This document shows positions 8,221-17,691 of a DNA stretch of 64,000 nucleotides, piece by piece. The position numbers and the translations under genes are program-made. The notes below the pieces were generated by a model. It did no database searches and was not told the origin of the DNA. It was given only the letters and a program-made list of their open reading frames with translations. Location of the stretch: NCBI RefSeq assembly GCF_009908265.2, contig NZ_JAAATX020000007.1, positions 124,001-188,000 on the forward strand, in the 5' to 3' direction. The stretch is from Paragemmobacter amnigenus (GTDB lineage: Bacteria > Pseudomonadota > Alphaproteobacteria > Rhodobacterales > Rhodobacteraceae). Position 1 is the stretch's first letter; the number at the start of each line of letters is the position of its first letter.

Positions 8221-8904
8221 CTAGCCCAGAGAATAGCCGGCACCGCGTACCGTGCGGATCGGGTCGTCCCCGCCCTTTTCGGTAAGCGCCTTTCGCAGGC
8301 GACCCACATGCACATCCACGGTGCGGGTTTCGACATAGATGTCGCGCCCCCAGACACGGTCGAGCAAGGCCTCGCGCGTGAAGACGCGACCGGGTTTTTC
8401 AAGGAAGGTCGTGAGGAGGCGGAATTCGGTGGGGCCCAGCTTCACCTCGACCGCGCCCCGATGGACGCGGTGCGTTTCCGGATCAAGCCGGATGTCGCCA
8501 TGTTCCAGCACCAATCCCACCGTCACGGGCCGCACGCGGCGCAGTTGCACGCGCAGGCGGGCCATGAGTTCGACCATGGAATAGGGTTTGACGACATAGT
8601 CATCCGCCCCCGTCTCCAGCCCGCGCACACGATCCACCTCTTCGCTGCGGGCGGAAATCATGACGACGGGAATCGACCGCGTCTCGGGGCGCAGCTTGAT
8701 CCGGCGGCAGAGTTCGATCCCCGAAAGCTCTGGCATCATCCAGTCGAGAAGGATCAGGTCGGGCGGGGATTCCCGCAAGAGCAGTTCGGCCTCGGCCCCT
8801 GTGGCGGCGGTCTGGACGACGAAACCCTCGGCGGCAAGGTTGTAGGCCAGAACCTCGCGTTGGGCCGGTTCGTCCTCGACAAGCAGGACGCTGGGCTGGG
8901 TCAT
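8221..8904 (-). CDS. phoB: Phosphate regulon response regulator PhoB
   Basis: A 227-residue OmpR/PhoB-type regulator. The receiver domain (1-120) has the acidic pocket VEDE (9-12), phospho-acceptor Asp54 in LLDWMMPELSG and the conserved KPYS lysine near 105. The C-terminal winged helix (about 130-227) includes LGPTEFRLLTTFLEKPGRVF and VDVHVGRLRKAL, which in PhoB reads Pho boxes. It is the last gene of the phoR-pst-phoU-phoB series and overlaps phoU by 4 bases. It probably binds the Pho box found before pstS, which would place it under its own control. Confidence 0.95.
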   Translation of the reverse strand: MTQPSVLLVEDEPAQREVLAYNLAAEGFVVQTAATGAEAELLLRESPPDLILLDWMMPELSGIELCRRIKLRPETRSIPVVMISARSEEVDRVRGLETGADDYVVKPYSMVELMARLRVQLRRVRPVTVGLVLEHGDIRLDPETHRVHRGAVEVKLGPTEFRLLTTFLEKPGRVFTREALLDRVWGRDIYVETRTVDVHVGRLRKALTEKGGDDPIRTVRGAGYSLG

Positions 8905-9611
8905 GCGCCCTGCCCGCCTGCGGTGGTACTGTCGATCTTGGGACGCGCCTCGCCGGGCAACTGTCCGGTGACGAGGTAGATCACCTGTTCCGCGATGCCG
9001 GTGGCATGATCGCCCACACGTTCGATGTTCTTGGCAATGAAATGCAGGTGCATCGCGGGGGTGATGTTGCGCGGATCTTCCATCATGTGGGTCAGGAGTT
9101 CACGGAAGAGCGCGTTGTACATCTGGTCGACGTCCTGATCGCGCTGGCGCACGTCTTCGGCCATGCGGGCATCGCGGGCGATATAGGCGTCGAGTGCGTC
9201 CTTCAGCAGCAGTGTCACCTGTTTTGCCATGCGCCGGATCGATCCGGTGGACCCCGGAAGCGCGGCCATCTGCGACAGCACCATCGACCGTTTGGCAAGG
9301 TTCTTGGCATAGTCGCCGCAGCGTTCGAGGTTGGCCGCAATCTTCATCACGGTCAGGATCGTACGCAGGTCCGAGGCAGCGGGGGCGCGGATCGCGATGA
9401 CGCGGGCGCATTCGGCGTTGATCTGTTCCTCCAGCGCGTCGATGGCCTTGTCACCGGCGCGGACGCGCTGGGCCATTTCCTCGTCTCGGGTTTCCAGCGC
9501 CTCGGCCGCGTCGAGGATGGCAGCCTCGACCAGACCGCCCATGCGCATGACAAGGGCCTGGATGGATTCGAGGTCGCGGTCGAAGGCCGAGAGGATGTGG
9601 GATTGGGTCAT
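8901..9611 (-). CDS. phoU: Phosphate transport system regulator PhoU
   Basis: A 236-residue all-helical cytosolic protein with the two PhoU repeats (about 15-105 and 120-210). Metal-cluster style motifs are visible: VRAGDKAIDALEEQINAE, ERCGDYAKNLAKRS in the first and ERVGDHATGIAEQV in the second. PhoU transmits the transport state of PstSCAB to PhoR and holds the kinase in its inhibiting mode when phosphate is plentiful. It starts 12 bases after pstB and overlaps phoB by 4 bases, as expected for one transcript. Confidence 0.96.
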   Translation of the reverse strand: MTQSHILSAFDRDLESIQALVMRMGGLVEAAILDAAEALETRDEEMAQRVRAGDKAIDALEEQINAECARVIAIRAPAASDLRTILTVMKIAANLERCGDYAKNLAKRSMVLSQMAALPGSTGSIRRMAKQVTLLLKDALDAYIARDARMAEDVRQRDQDVDQMYNALFRELLTHMMEDPRNITPAMHLHFIAKNIERVGDHATGIAEQVIYLVTGQLPGEARPKIDSTTAGGQGA

Positions 9612-9623
9612 GATGTCCTCGGA

Positions 9624-10418
9624 TCAGCCGATGCGGCCGGTGATGTAGGCTTCGGTGCGGGGGTCGGTGGGGTTGGTGAAGATGTGCCCCGTCTCGCCGT
9701 ATTCGACCAGATGGCCAAGGTGGAAGAAGGCCGTGCGCTGCGACACACGCGCCGCCTGCTGCATGGAATGGGTGACGATCACCACCGAGAATTGCGCGCG
9801 GAGTTCGTCGATCAGTTCCTCGACCTGCGCGGTGGCGATGGGATCGAGGGCGGAACAGGGTTCGTCCATCAGAAGAACCTCGGGGCTGGTCGCCACGGCG
9901 CGCGCGATGCAGAGGCGCTGCTGCTGGCCGCCCGAAAGGCCGGTGCCGGGGGCGGCGAGACGGTCCTTCACCTCGTTCCAGAGCGCTGCCTTCTTGAGCG
10001 AGGTTTCCACGATCTCGTCCAGTTCAGCCTTGCCGCGGGCGAGGCCGTGGATCTTGGGGCCATAGGCCACGTTGTCGTAGATGGATTTCGGGAAGGGGTT
10101 GGGCTTCTGGAACACCATCCCGACCTTGGCGCGCAGTTGCACCGGGTCGACGCGGGGGTCGTAGATGTCCTGACCGTCCATCTCGATCCGGCCCGTGACG
10201 CGGGCGGAGGCGACGGTGTCGTTCATCCGGTTCAGGCAGCGCAGGAAGGTGGATTTGCCACAGCCCGAGGGGCCGATGAAGGCGGTCACCGTCTTGTCGA
10301 GGATGTCGACATCGACATCCTTCAGGGCGTGATTGGTGCCGTAATGGACCTGCACGCCGCGGGCGGTGATCTTGGCTGTCTCGGTCACGACTTTCTCCGT
10401 CAGACGCATGTCGTTCAT
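9624..10418 (-). CDS. pstB: Phosphate ABC transporter ATP-binding protein PstB
   Basis: A 264-residue ATPase driving phosphate import. Walker [10 protein letters not shown] (about 47-55), signature [14 protein letters not shown] (about 155-168) and Walker [14 protein letters not shown] (about 175-187) are intact, as is the H-loop [11 protein letters not shown]. The true start is the ATG at 10418 with GGAG 6 bases upstream; the open frame runs much further upstream, but that part is a shadow of pstA. It follows pstA by 11 bases and precedes phoU by 12. Confidence 0.97.
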   Translation of the reverse strand: MNDMRLTEKVVTETAKITARGVQVHYGTNHALKDVDVDILDKTVTAFIGPSGCGKSTFLRCLNRMNDTVASARVTGRIEMDGQDIYDPRVDPVQLRAKVGMVFQKPNPFPKSIYDNVAYGPKIHGLARGKAELDEIVETSLKKAALWNEVKDRLAAPGTGLSGGQQQRLCIARAVATSPEVLLMDEPCSALDPIATAQVEELIDELRAQFSVVIVTHSMQQAARVSQRTAFFHLGHLVEYGETGHIFTNPTDPRTEAYITGRIG

Positions 10419-10429
10419 GGGGGACTCCG

Positions 10430-11755
10430 TTACCAGCGCCGCTCGAAGCGGCGGCGCAGGATGATGGCGAGCGCGTTCATGGCGAGCAGGAACACGAGCA
10501 GCACGATGATGGCGCCCGAGGCGCGTTCCACGAAGGCAGGATCGGCGCGCTGGGTCCAGCTGTAGACCTGCACCGGCAGGGCCGAGGCAGGGTCGAAGAG
10601 GCCTTCGGGCGGGGCCGAGGGATAGTCGCGCACGAAGGCCACCATCCCGATGAGGAGGAGCGGCGCGGATTCGCCAAGCGCGCGCGCAAGGCCGAGGATG
10701 GTGCCCGTCAGGATCCCCGGCATGGCAAGCGGCAGGACGTGGTGGAAGATGGTCTGCATCTTGGACGCCCCCACGCCGAGCGCGGCATCGCGGATCGAGG
10801 GGGGCACGGCCTTCAGGCTGGCGCGGGTGGCGATGATGATGGTGGGCAGCGTCATCAGCGTCAGCACCAGCCCGCCCACGATGGGCGCCGATTGCGGCAG
10901 GCCCGCGATGTTGATGAACAGGGCCAGCGCAAGGATGCCGAAGACGATGGAGGGCACGGCGGCGAGGTTGGCGATGTTGATCTCGATCAGGTCGGTCCAG
11001 CGGTTCTTGGGCGCGAGTTCTTCCAGGTAGATCGAGGCCGCGACGCCGATGGGCAGCGACAGGACCAGCACCACGATCATCATGTAGGCCGACCCGAGGA
11101 TGGCCACGCCCAGACCCGCCGCCTCGGGCCGCAGTTCGGAGGCATCGGGGCGGGTCAGGAAACCCCAGTTGAGCCGCGTCTCGATCAGGCCCGCCGCCGC
11201 CATGCGGTCGGCAAGGGCAAGCTGTTCGGGGTTGATGTTGGCGTCGCGTGCGGCGCTTTCCATCGTTACGCGGCCCTTGAAATAGCCGTCGATGCGCGAG
11301 GTGGCGAAGGCCGGGAAGGTGATGGTCTGGCCCACCAGCGACGGGTCGGACAGCACAGCCTCGCGCAGGTCGGCGGGCGCCTCCTTGGACATCATTCCCA
11401 TGATTTCCTTGGGTTTCAGATCGCCCGTGTCGACACCCTTTTCGGCCAGCGCCGCGATCAGGGCGGTCTGCATCAGCTTGCCATAGCCCAGTGTCGTGAC
11501 CTTCTTCATCTCGTCCGGATTGCGATTGCCGGACTTGTCCAGCACGGCCGCATCCAGCGTGATCGGGATCGTCACATAGGTCTGGCGGAAGGACGACAGC
11601 CCGTTCCCGAGTACCGAGACCAAGAGGACGACCAAAGCGACAAGGCCGATGGCCACCGCTGCCATCCCCATCAGACGGAAGCGGCGTTCCGACGCGTTGC
11701 GCGCGCGGGTGCGGGCATCGGGGACCAGCAGCGATTTGGCGGGGGCTTGGGTCAT
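10430..11755 (-). CDS. pstA: Phosphate ABC transporter permease PstA, long form
   Basis: A 441-residue inner-membrane permease, longer than E. coli PstA (about 296). The first helix (about 30-52) is followed by a roughly 160-residue extramembrane segment (with [19 protein letters not shown] and [16 protein letters not shown]), typical of alphaproteobacterial PstA with an N-terminal DUF3333 region. The transport part begins near 215 with [31 protein letters not shown] split over helices, and the EAA-type loop [17 protein letters not shown] is near 320. Its start overlaps pstC by 4 bases. Confidence 0.95.
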   Translation of the reverse strand: MTQAPAKSLLVPDARTRARNASERRFRLMGMAAVAIGLVALVVLLVSVLGNGLSSFRQTYVTIPITLDAAVLDKSGNRNPDEMKKVTTLGYGKLMQTALIAALAEKGVDTGDLKPKEIMGMMSKEAPADLREAVLSDPSLVGQTITFPAFATSRIDGYFKGRVTMESAARDANINPEQLALADRMAAAGLIETRLNWGFLTRPDASELRPEAAGLGVAILGSAYMMIVVLVLSLPIGVAASIYLEELAPKNRWTDLIEINIANLAAVPSIVFGILALALFINIAGLPQSAPIVGGLVLTLMTLPTIIIATRASLKAVPPSIRDAALGVGASKMQTIFHHVLPLAMPGILTGTILGLARALGESAPLLLIGMVAFVRDYPSAPPEGLFDPASALPVQVYSWTQRADPAFVERASGAIIVLLVFLLAMNALAIILRRRFERRW

Positions 11756-13212
11756 TCGTACTGCTCGCGGTATTTGCGGACGATGTAGAGGGCGAGGATG
11801 TTGAGCCCCAGCGTGAAGACAAAGAGCGTGAGGCCGAGCGCGAAGGCGACCAGCGTCTCGGGGCTGGCAAATTCGGTGTCGCCTGTCAGCTGGCTCACGA
11901 TCTTGACGGTGACGGTGGTCATCGCCTCGAACGGGTTGAGGTCGAGCTTGGCCGCGGCCCCTGCCCCGAGCACCACGATCATGGTTTCACCGATGGCGCG
12001 GCTGGCGGCCATGAGGATCGCGCCGACGATGCCCGGAAGGGCGGCGGGAAAGACGACCTGACGGATGGTTTCGGATTGCGTGGCGCCAAGGCCGTAGGAG
12101 CCGTCGCGCAGGGATTGCGGCACGGCGTTGATGATGTCGTCCGACAGCGAGGAGACATAGGGGATCAGCATGATCCCCATGACCACCCCCGCCGTCATCA
12201 CCGAGGAGGAGCTGTCGCCAAGGCCCAGCGGTTGCGCGAACCAGTCGCGCAGGAACGGCCCCACGGTCATGAGCGCGAAAAGGCCGTAAACGATCGACGG
12301 AATGCCGGCCAGAACCTCGATCGCGGGTTTCGCGACCGCGCGCACGGCAGGGCTGGCATATTCCGACAGGTAAATCGCGGCCATAAGACCGATCGGCACG
12401 GCGACGAGAAGCGCGATGAACGAGACATAGAGCGTGCCCCAGAGCAGCGGCCAAAGCCCGAGGTCAGAGCCCCCGCCGAATTTCGGCGCCCATGTGAGCG
12501 ACAGGAAGAAGTCGCGCGCCGGGTAAAGCTGGAAGAAATGCCAGCTTTCGAAGACGAGGCTGAAGATGATGCCGATGGTAGTCAGGATGGCGACAGAGGA
12601 AGCTGCCACCAGCAGGACGCGCACAAAGCGTTCCACCACATTGCGGGCGCGGAATTCAGGCGCGATACGCCAGAGCGCGAGCAGGAAGCCTGCAACCGCC
12701 AAGGCCAGAACCGCGGCCGCCATGATCTGGCCCCCGAGCGCGGTTTGCGCGCGCCAGACCTGCGCGGCCTCGGCGATATGGGGCAGGATGGGCGCGGCCA
12801 GAGCCACGCCGGTCTGTGCCAGACGCTCTTTCAGGGCATCGGGCTGTCCGACAAGCGCTGCGATCTCGCCTTCGGACGCCGCGCCTGCGACGGCCAGCGC
12901 ATCCATGCCTTCGGCGATGCGGCGCACGTCGGACATCACCAGAACCAGCGATGATCCGGCGGTGATGTCTTCGGGCAGGATCAGCGCCGAGATGGAGCGT
13001 TCCACGATGGCGGGCTGCACGACAAGCCAGACAAGGCACAGCAGCAGCGCCGGCACCGTCGCGAATAGGGCGACCGTCTGCCCGTAATAGCCGGGCAGCG
13101 AATGCAGGTCGCGCGCATCCCCCCTGACGGCCGCAAGGGCGCGCTGGCGACCGGCCAGAAAGCCGAGCGCGCCAAGCGCCAGAAGGAGGAGAAGGAGAAG
13201 GCCAAGGCTCAT
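11752..13212 (-). CDS. pstC: Phosphate ABC transporter permease PstC, long form
   Basis: A 486-residue inner-membrane permease, partner of PstA. It opens directly with a membrane helix ([19 protein letters not shown], residues 3-21), has a second helix near 50 and an extra extramembrane segment (about 80-170), then the BPD-type transport domain with GVPIG-like [19 protein letters not shown] near 285 and the EAA loop [19 protein letters not shown] near 375. The ATG at 13212 is right for the strong N-terminal helix; the open frame continues upstream without one. It starts 25 bases after pstS and overlaps pstA by 4 bases. Confidence 0.95.
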   Translation of the reverse strand: MSLGLLLLLLLALGALGFLAGRQRALAAVRGDARDLHSLPGYYGQTVALFATVPALLLCLVWLVVQPAIVERSISALILPEDITAGSSLVLVMSDVRRIAEGMDALAVAGAASEGEIAALVGQPDALKERLAQTGVALAAPILPHIAEAAQVWRAQTALGGQIMAAAVLALAVAGFLLALWRIAPEFRARNVVERFVRVLLVAASSVAILTTIGIIFSLVFESWHFFQLYPARDFFLSLTWAPKFGGGSDLGLWPLLWGTLYVSFIALLVAVPIGLMAAIYLSEYASPAVRAVAKPAIEVLAGIPSIVYGLFALMTVGPFLRDWFAQPLGLGDSSSSVMTAGVVMGIMLIPYVSSLSDDIINAVPQSLRDGSYGLGATQSETIRQVVFPAALPGIVGAILMAASRAIGETMIVVLGAGAAAKLDLNPFEAMTTVTVKIVSQLTGDTEFASPETLVAFALGLTLFVFTLGLNILALYIVRKYREQYE

Positions 13213-13237
13213 GGTCCGGTCCTGTCGCGGGTTGGGG

Positions 13238-14290
13238 TCATTGGCTGAGCGGTTCCATCGGCTGTTCCGCGGCGACCATCGCCTGCGTCTTGTGGAGCTC
13301 GGGATCGGGGACAAGCCCGTAATCAGCAAGCGGGCCATCCGGCCCCGCCACCTCGTCCGACAGGAAGAAGGCGACGTATTCGCGCAGGCCGGGGATGACG
13401 CCCATATGCGCGAGCTTGACGTAGAAATAGAGCGGGCGGGACACCGGATATTCGCCGCTGGCGATGGTGTCGACCGAGGGGGTGACGCCCGACATCGTGT
13501 AGACGCGCAGGCGGTCGGTGTTGGACTGGTAGAAGGACAGGCCGAAGACGCCGATCCCCGTGGGATTGGCCTGCACGCGGGCGAGCGTTTCGGTGTAATC
13601 CCCGTCGATTTCCACCGCCAGACCGTCGGTGCGCAGGTCCAGACAGGCCTTTTCGGCCTCTTTCTTCACGGCCTCCTCGTCGCCGATGGCGGCGGCGGCA
13701 TAGAGGTCGTAGGCACCGGTTTCCTTGCAGCCGGCCAGCAGGACGTTGTGGTCGAACACCTCACGCGTGCCGTGCTTCGATCCGGGGATGAAGGCGATGA
13801 TCTCTTGCGGCGGCAGGGCGGGGTCCACCTCGGCCCAGTCGCGCAGGCGGTTCTCGACCAGCGCGCCGTCCTGCACGATGCGGGCGGACATGGCGCGGAA
13901 CCAGTGGGCGGGGGTAAAGGCATATTCGGGCGCGTCGCGCAGCGCCGCAAAGACGATGCCGTCATAGCCGAAGCGGACCTCCATCACACCCGTCACGCCA
14001 TTGGCGTTGCACAGGTCAAGGTCGGATTGCTTGATCCGGCTAGAGGAATTGGCGATGTCTATGGTCGCCTCGCCCAGACCTTCGCAGAGCTTCTTGCGCC
14101 CTGCCCCCGATCCGCCGCCCTCGACCACGGGCGTGGGGTGGTCGAAATTCTCGCCGAAGAGTTCGGCCACGATGGTGGCATAGGGCAGGACCGTCGACGA
14201 GCCCGCAATCTGGAGATTGTCGCGCGCCGCAGCGGGGCCACAGGCCAGCGCGGCCATCAGGGCGGACAGGAGGGGGAAGCGGATCGTCAT
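13238..14290 (-). CDS. pstS: Phosphate-binding periplasmic protein PstS
   Basis: A 350-residue solute-binding protein. The signal peptide covers about residues 1-22 (cleavage near AAARD). The mature protein begins with the phosphate-loop pattern LQIAGSSTVLPYA (about 25-37) and VVEGGGSGAGRKKLCEG (about 55-71), then DIANSSSRI and a C-terminal domain with SRPLYFYVK. It captures phosphate for PstCAB. It is the first gene after the Pho box and is expected to be the most abundant product of the operon. Three paired cysteines (C154-like KETG region and CLDLR) may be disulfide-linked; that is inference. Confidence 0.95.
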   Translation of the reverse strand: MTIRFPLLSALMAALACGPAAARDNLQIAGSSTVLPYATIVAELFGENFDHPTPVVEGGGSGAGRKKLCEGLGEATIDIANSSSRIKQSDLDLCNANGVTGVMEVRFGYDGIVFAALRDAPEYAFTPAHWFRAMSARIVQDGALVENRLRDWAEVDPALPPQEIIAFIPGSKHGTREVFDHNVLLAGCKETGAYDLYAAAAIGDEEAVKKEAEKACLDLRTDGLAVEIDGDYTETLARVQANPTGIGVFGLSFYQSNTDRLRVYTMSGVTPSVDTIASGEYPVSRPLYFYVKLAHMGVIPGLREYVAFFLSDEVAGPDGPLADYGLVPDPELHKTQAMVAAEQPMEPLSQ

Positions 14291-14350
14291 GGGGGCCTCG
14301 GGTCAGACAAGGTTGGACGGGCCGCCCTTGCGGCGCCCTTTTGCAACGGC

Positions 14351-14372
14351 TTTGTAACAGTCGCATGACAAA
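14351..14372 (-). promoter_or_regulatory. Pho box upstream of pstS
   Basis: On the minus strand TTGTCAT is followed by GCGA and CTGTTAC, matching the PhoB direct-repeat consensus CTGTCAT-N4-CTGTCAY at all but two or three positions. It lies 62-81 bases upstream of the pstS start, a usual position for activation, in the 120-base space after phoR. It implies that pstS and the genes after it are induced by PhoB when phosphate is low. Confidence 0.8.
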
Positions 14373-14410
14373 GGCGGGAGGCGGCACGTCGCCCCGCAGG
14401 ATGGACAGGA

Positions 14411-15433
14411 TCAGGACTCGGGAAAAATCACGCTGAAAACACTGCCTTTTCCGGGTTCGCTTTCGATACGGATCCGGCCACGGTGCCGCTGGACGATGTG
14501 TTTCACGATGGCCAGACCCAGACCCGTGCCCCCCTTTTCACGCGAACGATGGCCATCGACACGATAGAATCGCTCGGTCAGGCGGGGGATGTGCAGAGGA
14601 TCGATTCCCTCTCCCCGGTCGATCACATCCAGCCGCAGGCCGGAGCCATGGGGCAGCGCCTCGCGCGCGAGGTGCAGCGTGACATGCCCGCCGCCGCCGC
14701 CGTATTTGATCGCATTCTCCAGCAGGTTGACGATGACCTGCGTGATCTGGTCGGCATCGCCCGGCATCGGCAAGGGAGCGGGCAACCCCGTCACCTCGAC
14801 CGCAACCCCTGACCCTTCGGCCAGCGGTCGCAATGTGGAGATGGCCCCTGCGACCAGCGCGGCCAGATCGACGCGCGCCGTGGGGCGGACCCGCTCTTGC
14901 GCTTCGACGCGGCTGAGGTGGAGCAGGTCACCGATCAGCCGGTTCATGCGTCCCGCCTCGCGCTCCATGATCGCCAGAAACCGCTCGCGTGCCGCCGGAT
15001 CGTCGCGGGCTGCCCCGCGCAGGGTTTCGATGAAGCCCAGCACCGCGGTCAGCGGTGTGCGCAATTCATGGCTGACATTGGCCACGAAGTCGCGCCGCAT
15101 CTGGCCCATCTGTTCGGCTTCGGTCACATCCTCAAAGGTCAGAAGGGCGTAGCCGCGTGCCGCAGGGGATACGGTGGCGCGATAGACCACGTCCTGCGAC
15201 GGGCCGGGAATGGTATGGCGTGCGGTGCCGGTCGCTCCGTCGGCCAGAGCCGCCGAGATGGCCGATTGCAGGGCGGGCTGGCGCAGGGTCAGCAGATGGT
15301 GGCGCCCCTCGATCCCGGCACCGAACAGGGCCAGTGCGGCGGGATTTGCGGCCAGAATGCGCCCGTCCGGACCGATCGCGATGACCGGCAGGGGGATCGC
15401 AGCCACGATTGTCCGCACCAATTCCGCTTCCAT
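14411..15433 (-). CDS. phoR: Phosphate regulon sensor kinase PhoR, without membrane anchor
   Basis: A 340-residue histidine kinase. A PAS domain fills residues 8-105 (PVIAIGPDGRILAANPAALALFG), followed by the H-box NVSHELRTPL with phospho-accepting His122 and the ATPase domain with the N box NLLENAIKY and the G boxes DRGEGID and GTGLGLAIV. The PAS domain starts almost at the first residue and no membrane helix is present, unlike E. coli PhoR. The ATG at 15433 has GGAG 6 bases upstream; the longer open frame has no sensible extension. It lies upstream of pstS on the same strand and is divergent from an unknown gene. Confidence 0.93.
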   Translation of the reverse strand: MEAELVRTIVAAIPLPVIAIGPDGRILAANPAALALFGAGIEGRHHLLTLRQPALQSAISAALADGATGTARHTIPGPSQDVVYRATVSPAARGYALLTFEDVTEAEQMGQMRRDFVANVSHELRTPLTAVLGFIETLRGAARDDPAARERFLAIMEREAGRMNRLIGDLLHLSRVEAQERVRPTARVDLAALVAGAISTLRPLAEGSGVAVEVTGLPAPLPMPGDADQITQVIVNLLENAIKYGGGGGHVTLHLAREALPHGSGLRLDVIDRGEGIDPLHIPRLTERFYRVDGHRSREKGGTGLGLAIVKHIVQRHRGRIRIESEPGKGSVFSVIFPES

Positions 15434-15506
15434 GCCACTCTCCTGCCGTCTTCTGCCCGTCCTATCACGGCTTGGTATCGCCCGGACAGGTCGGAGGAAG
15501 GTCGGG

Positions 15507-15893
15507 ATGCAAGGAACCGGACAGGAGCAGGCACCGCGCCGGGGCATCACCCCGAGACGGCGCATCCCACTGGCCGAGGCGGGCCCGTCGGGCATGGCCA
15601 TCGTGCTGGGCGGGATCGTGCCGGACGGGGTGGATGGGATCGTGATCGACGGGCCCGAGGCGCTGGATCAGGTGCTGCTGGCAACGCTGGGCGCAGACCG
15701 AGTGGTCTGCCCGCTTTTTGCCGCGACGTTCGATGCCCTCGCCGTGGCGGCGCGGCTGGCGGGTTTGGGCTTTGGCGGACGGCTCTATGTCGTGGCGCCT
15801 GACCTGCCCAATCCGCGGATGGTCGAACGCGAGATCCGCGCGCAGGGCGGCGGGATCGAAGTCCGGCTGATCCCCGCCCGTCCTACCCCGTGA
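15507..15893 (+). CDS. Unknown conserved-looking protein divergent from phoR
   Basis: A 128-residue protein I do not recognise. A basic N-terminus (PRRGITPRRRIPL) precedes a probable alpha/beta fold: AIVLGGIVPDGVDGIVIDGP, DRVVCPLFAATFDALAVAARLAGLGFGG, LYVVAPDLPNPRMVEREIRAQGG, ending in a strand VRLIPARP. The alternation of hydrophobic strands and helices resembles a Rossmann or receiver-like domain, but no binding motif is clear. AGGAAGG precedes the ATG by 8 bases. It is divergent from phoR (73-base spacing) and its stop is 1 base from the iolB stop. A phosphate-related role is only a guess from position. Confidence 0.65.
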   Translation: MQGTGQEQAPRRGITPRRRIPLAEAGPSGMAIVLGGIVPDGVDGIVIDGPEALDQVLLATLGADRVVCPLFAATFDALAVAARLAGLGFGGRLYVVAPDLPNPRMVEREIRAQGGGIEVRLIPARPTP

Positions 15894-15894
15894 C

Positions 15895-16710
15895 TCAGGC
15901 CTGCGGGGTGTCGCGCCGGTAGATCCAGTCGTGATCGGGGTCGTTCTGGAAGCGCCAGTTGCGCCGCGGTCCGGCCATGACGTTCAGATAGTACATGTCA
16001 TAGCCATAGGGTGCGCCACAGGGGTGGTGCCCCTTCGGCACAAGCGTGACGTCATGGTCTTTGACCGCCATGGTCTGGTCCAGCGACCCGTCCTCGATAT
16101 AGACCCGCTGGATGCCGAAGCCCTGCGCGGGGTTGAGGCGCATGTAATAGGTCTCTTCCAGATAGGTCATGCGGGGGAAGTCGTCCTCGTCATGGCGGTG
16201 GCTTGGATAGCTGGACCAGTTGCCCTGCGGGGTGAAGACCTCGGTCACCAGCAGACTGTCGGCGACGTCGCGCGCCTCCATGGCGATGTTGTTGATGTAG
16301 CGTGTATTCGCCCCCGTGCCGCGCGGGGTGAGTTCGATCCCCTCGGGGCCAAGGCGTCGCACCGGGTGGTTGCCCTTGCCCGGCGCGGTGCAGACGGCCA
16401 GCGTGCAGTCGGTCGTCGCCACGGCCTGCCAGTCGCTGCCGTTGGGAACATAGAGGCAATGCGGCGGGGTGCGTTCGAAGACGCTCATCCGGTCGCCAAT
16501 CTCGCCTATGTCCTGCCCGCCTGCGGTGAGACGCGCCTTGCCCTCGACAAGGACAAGGATCGCCTCGCGGTCCCCCGTCGCTTCGGCCGCCGACTGGCCC
16601 GGCGTCAGGCGATAGAGGCCGAAGCCGACATAGCCCCAGCCCGCGCTTTCGGGGGTGATGTCATGGACCTTGCCGTTGGTGCCGACAGGTTTTCTCAGAA
16701 GATCGGCCAT
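15895..16710 (-). CDS. iolB: 5-deoxy-glucuronate isomerase IolB
   Basis: A 271-residue bicupin enzyme converting 5-deoxy-D-glucuronate into 2-deoxy-5-keto-D-gluconate in inositol breakdown. Signature stretches include YVGFGLYRLTPG (about 30-41), FTPQGNWSSYPSHRHDEDD (about 178-196, metal-binding histidines), the glutamate in YLEETYYMRLNP, and DVTLVPKGHHPC near the C-terminus. The ATG at 16710 has GAAGAG upstream. It is the last gene of the iolC-D-E-B unit, 70 bases after iolE, with a stable hairpin in the gap that may limit read-through. Confidence 0.96.
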   Translation of the reverse strand: MADLLRKPVGTNGKVHDITPESAGWGYVGFGLYRLTPGQSAAEATGDREAILVLVEGKARLTAGGQDIGEIGDRMSVFERTPPHCLYVPNGSDWQAVATTDCTLAVCTAPGKGNHPVRRLGPEGIELTPRGTGANTRYINNIAMEARDVADSLLVTEVFTPQGNWSSYPSHRHDEDDFPRMTYLEETYYMRLNPAQGFGIQRVYIEDGSLDQTMAVKDHDVTLVPKGHHPCGAPYGYDMYYLNVMAGPRRNWRFQNDPDHDWIYRRDTPQA

Positions 16711-16726
16711 GCCTCTTCCCCGTTGT

Positions 16727-16771
16727 GCAAATATCCTCGGGGGGTGCGGGGGGCAGACGGCCCCCCGCACC
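16727..16771. repeat. Hairpin plus TATTTGC element between iolE and iolB
   Basis: An 11-base-pair stem (GGTGCGGGGGG paired with CCCCCCGCACC, 16743-16753 and 16761-16771) is followed on the minus strand by GGATATTTGCACAACGGGGAAG. A related tail, TATTTGC then GATGAAG, lies at 49704. Such hairpin-plus-tail units recur between genes in Rhodobacterales as far as I recall. On the + side GTTTTG follows the stem. It could partly terminate the iol transcript or stabilise its upstream part. Confidence 0.5.
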
Positions 16772-16780
16772 GCCGTTTTG

Positions 16781-17677
16781 TCAAATGAGACCGGCTTCGC
16801 GCGACAGCCGCTTCAACGTCGCCAGACCCAGCGTCTGGTAAAGCAGCGGGTTGCGGATCTCGGGGTTCTGTTCGGCCTCGATCACGATCCAGCCGTCATA
16901 GCCTGCGCCGGCAAGGATCTTCAGCAGCGGGCCGAAATCGACTCCGCCTTCCTGATCGCCCGGCACGGTGAAGGCGCCTTCGACCACGCCCTTGAGGAAA
17001 GACCAGCCTTCCTTGCGGACCTTCTCCACCACGGCGGGGCGGATGTTCTTGGCGTGGAAATGGCGGACGCGGGCGATGTGTTTCGTCAGCACCGCCACCG
17101 GATCGCCGCCGCCAAAGGCACAATGGCCCGCGTCGAAGAGAAGGTGGGTATGCGGCCCTGTTGCGACCATGAAGGCGTCGATGTCGGCGGGGCTTTCGAC
17201 GATGGTTCCCATGTGGTGGTGATAGACCAGCGTGATGCCCTGCCCCGCAAGATAGGCGGCGAAGGCTTCGAGCTTTGCGCCGAAGGCGACCATTTCGGCG
17301 GCGGTCAGCGTCGGGCGGTCGTTCACCGCGCGGGCGGCATCGCCATGGATGGCGTTCGACGTCTCGCAGACGATCATCACGCGGCAGCCGTTGTGTTTCA
17401 GCTTGGCAAGGTGGTGCTGGCATGCGGCGATCTCGTCCTCGACCGAGCGGATCAGGAGTTCGGTCGAATACCAGCCCGAGATGAACTTCAGCCCGTAAGA
17501 GCCGAGAAGCGCGCGCAATTCCTCGGGGTCGTCAGGCCAGCGGTGGCCGTTCTCGATCCCGTCGAAGCCGATCTGGCGACCGGCCTCGTCCAGGATGCGG
17601 GTGGTGGCGATGTTCGCGCCGATGCTGCGGTCGTCGTCATTGGCCCAGGCGATGGGGTTGGTTCCGAAAAGGATCAT
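16781..17677 (-). CDS. iolE: Myo-inosose-2 dehydratase IolE
   Basis: A 298-residue TIM-barrel enzyme of the xylose-isomerase-like family, dehydrating 2-keto-myo-inositol to 3D-(3,5/4)-trihydroxycyclohexane-1,2-dione. [12 protein letters not shown] at the start, [11 protein letters not shown] (about 36-46), [10 protein letters not shown] (about 150-159), [12 protein letters not shown] (about 178-189) and [10 protein letters not shown] (about 261-270) carry the metal-binding glutamates, aspartate and histidines. I chose the ATG at 17677, preceded by GAGAAAG; a TTG four codons earlier lies inside that site. It starts 15 bases after iolD and is followed by iolB. Confidence 0.96.
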   Translation of the reverse strand: MILFGTNPIAWANDDDRSIGANIATTRILDEAGRQIGFDGIENGHRWPDDPEELRALLGSYGLKFISGWYSTELLIRSVEDEIAACQHHLAKLKHNGCRVMIVCETSNAIHGDAARAVNDRPTLTAAEMVAFGAKLEAFAAYLAGQGITLVYHHHMGTIVESPADIDAFMVATGPHTHLLFDAGHCAFGGGDPVAVLTKHIARVRHFHAKNIRPAVVEKVRKEGWSFLKGVVEGAFTVPGDQEGGVDFGPLLKILAGAGYDGWIVIEAEQNPEIRNPLLYQTLGLATLKRLSREAGLI

Positions 17678-17691
17678 GTTCTTTCTCAATT

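Noticed and set aside
11756-13338. Very long open frames overlapping pst genes and extending upstream of their starts
   Set aside because: They continue in the frame of a neighbour but have no ribosome site, and the encoded parts are arginine-rich shadow sequence.
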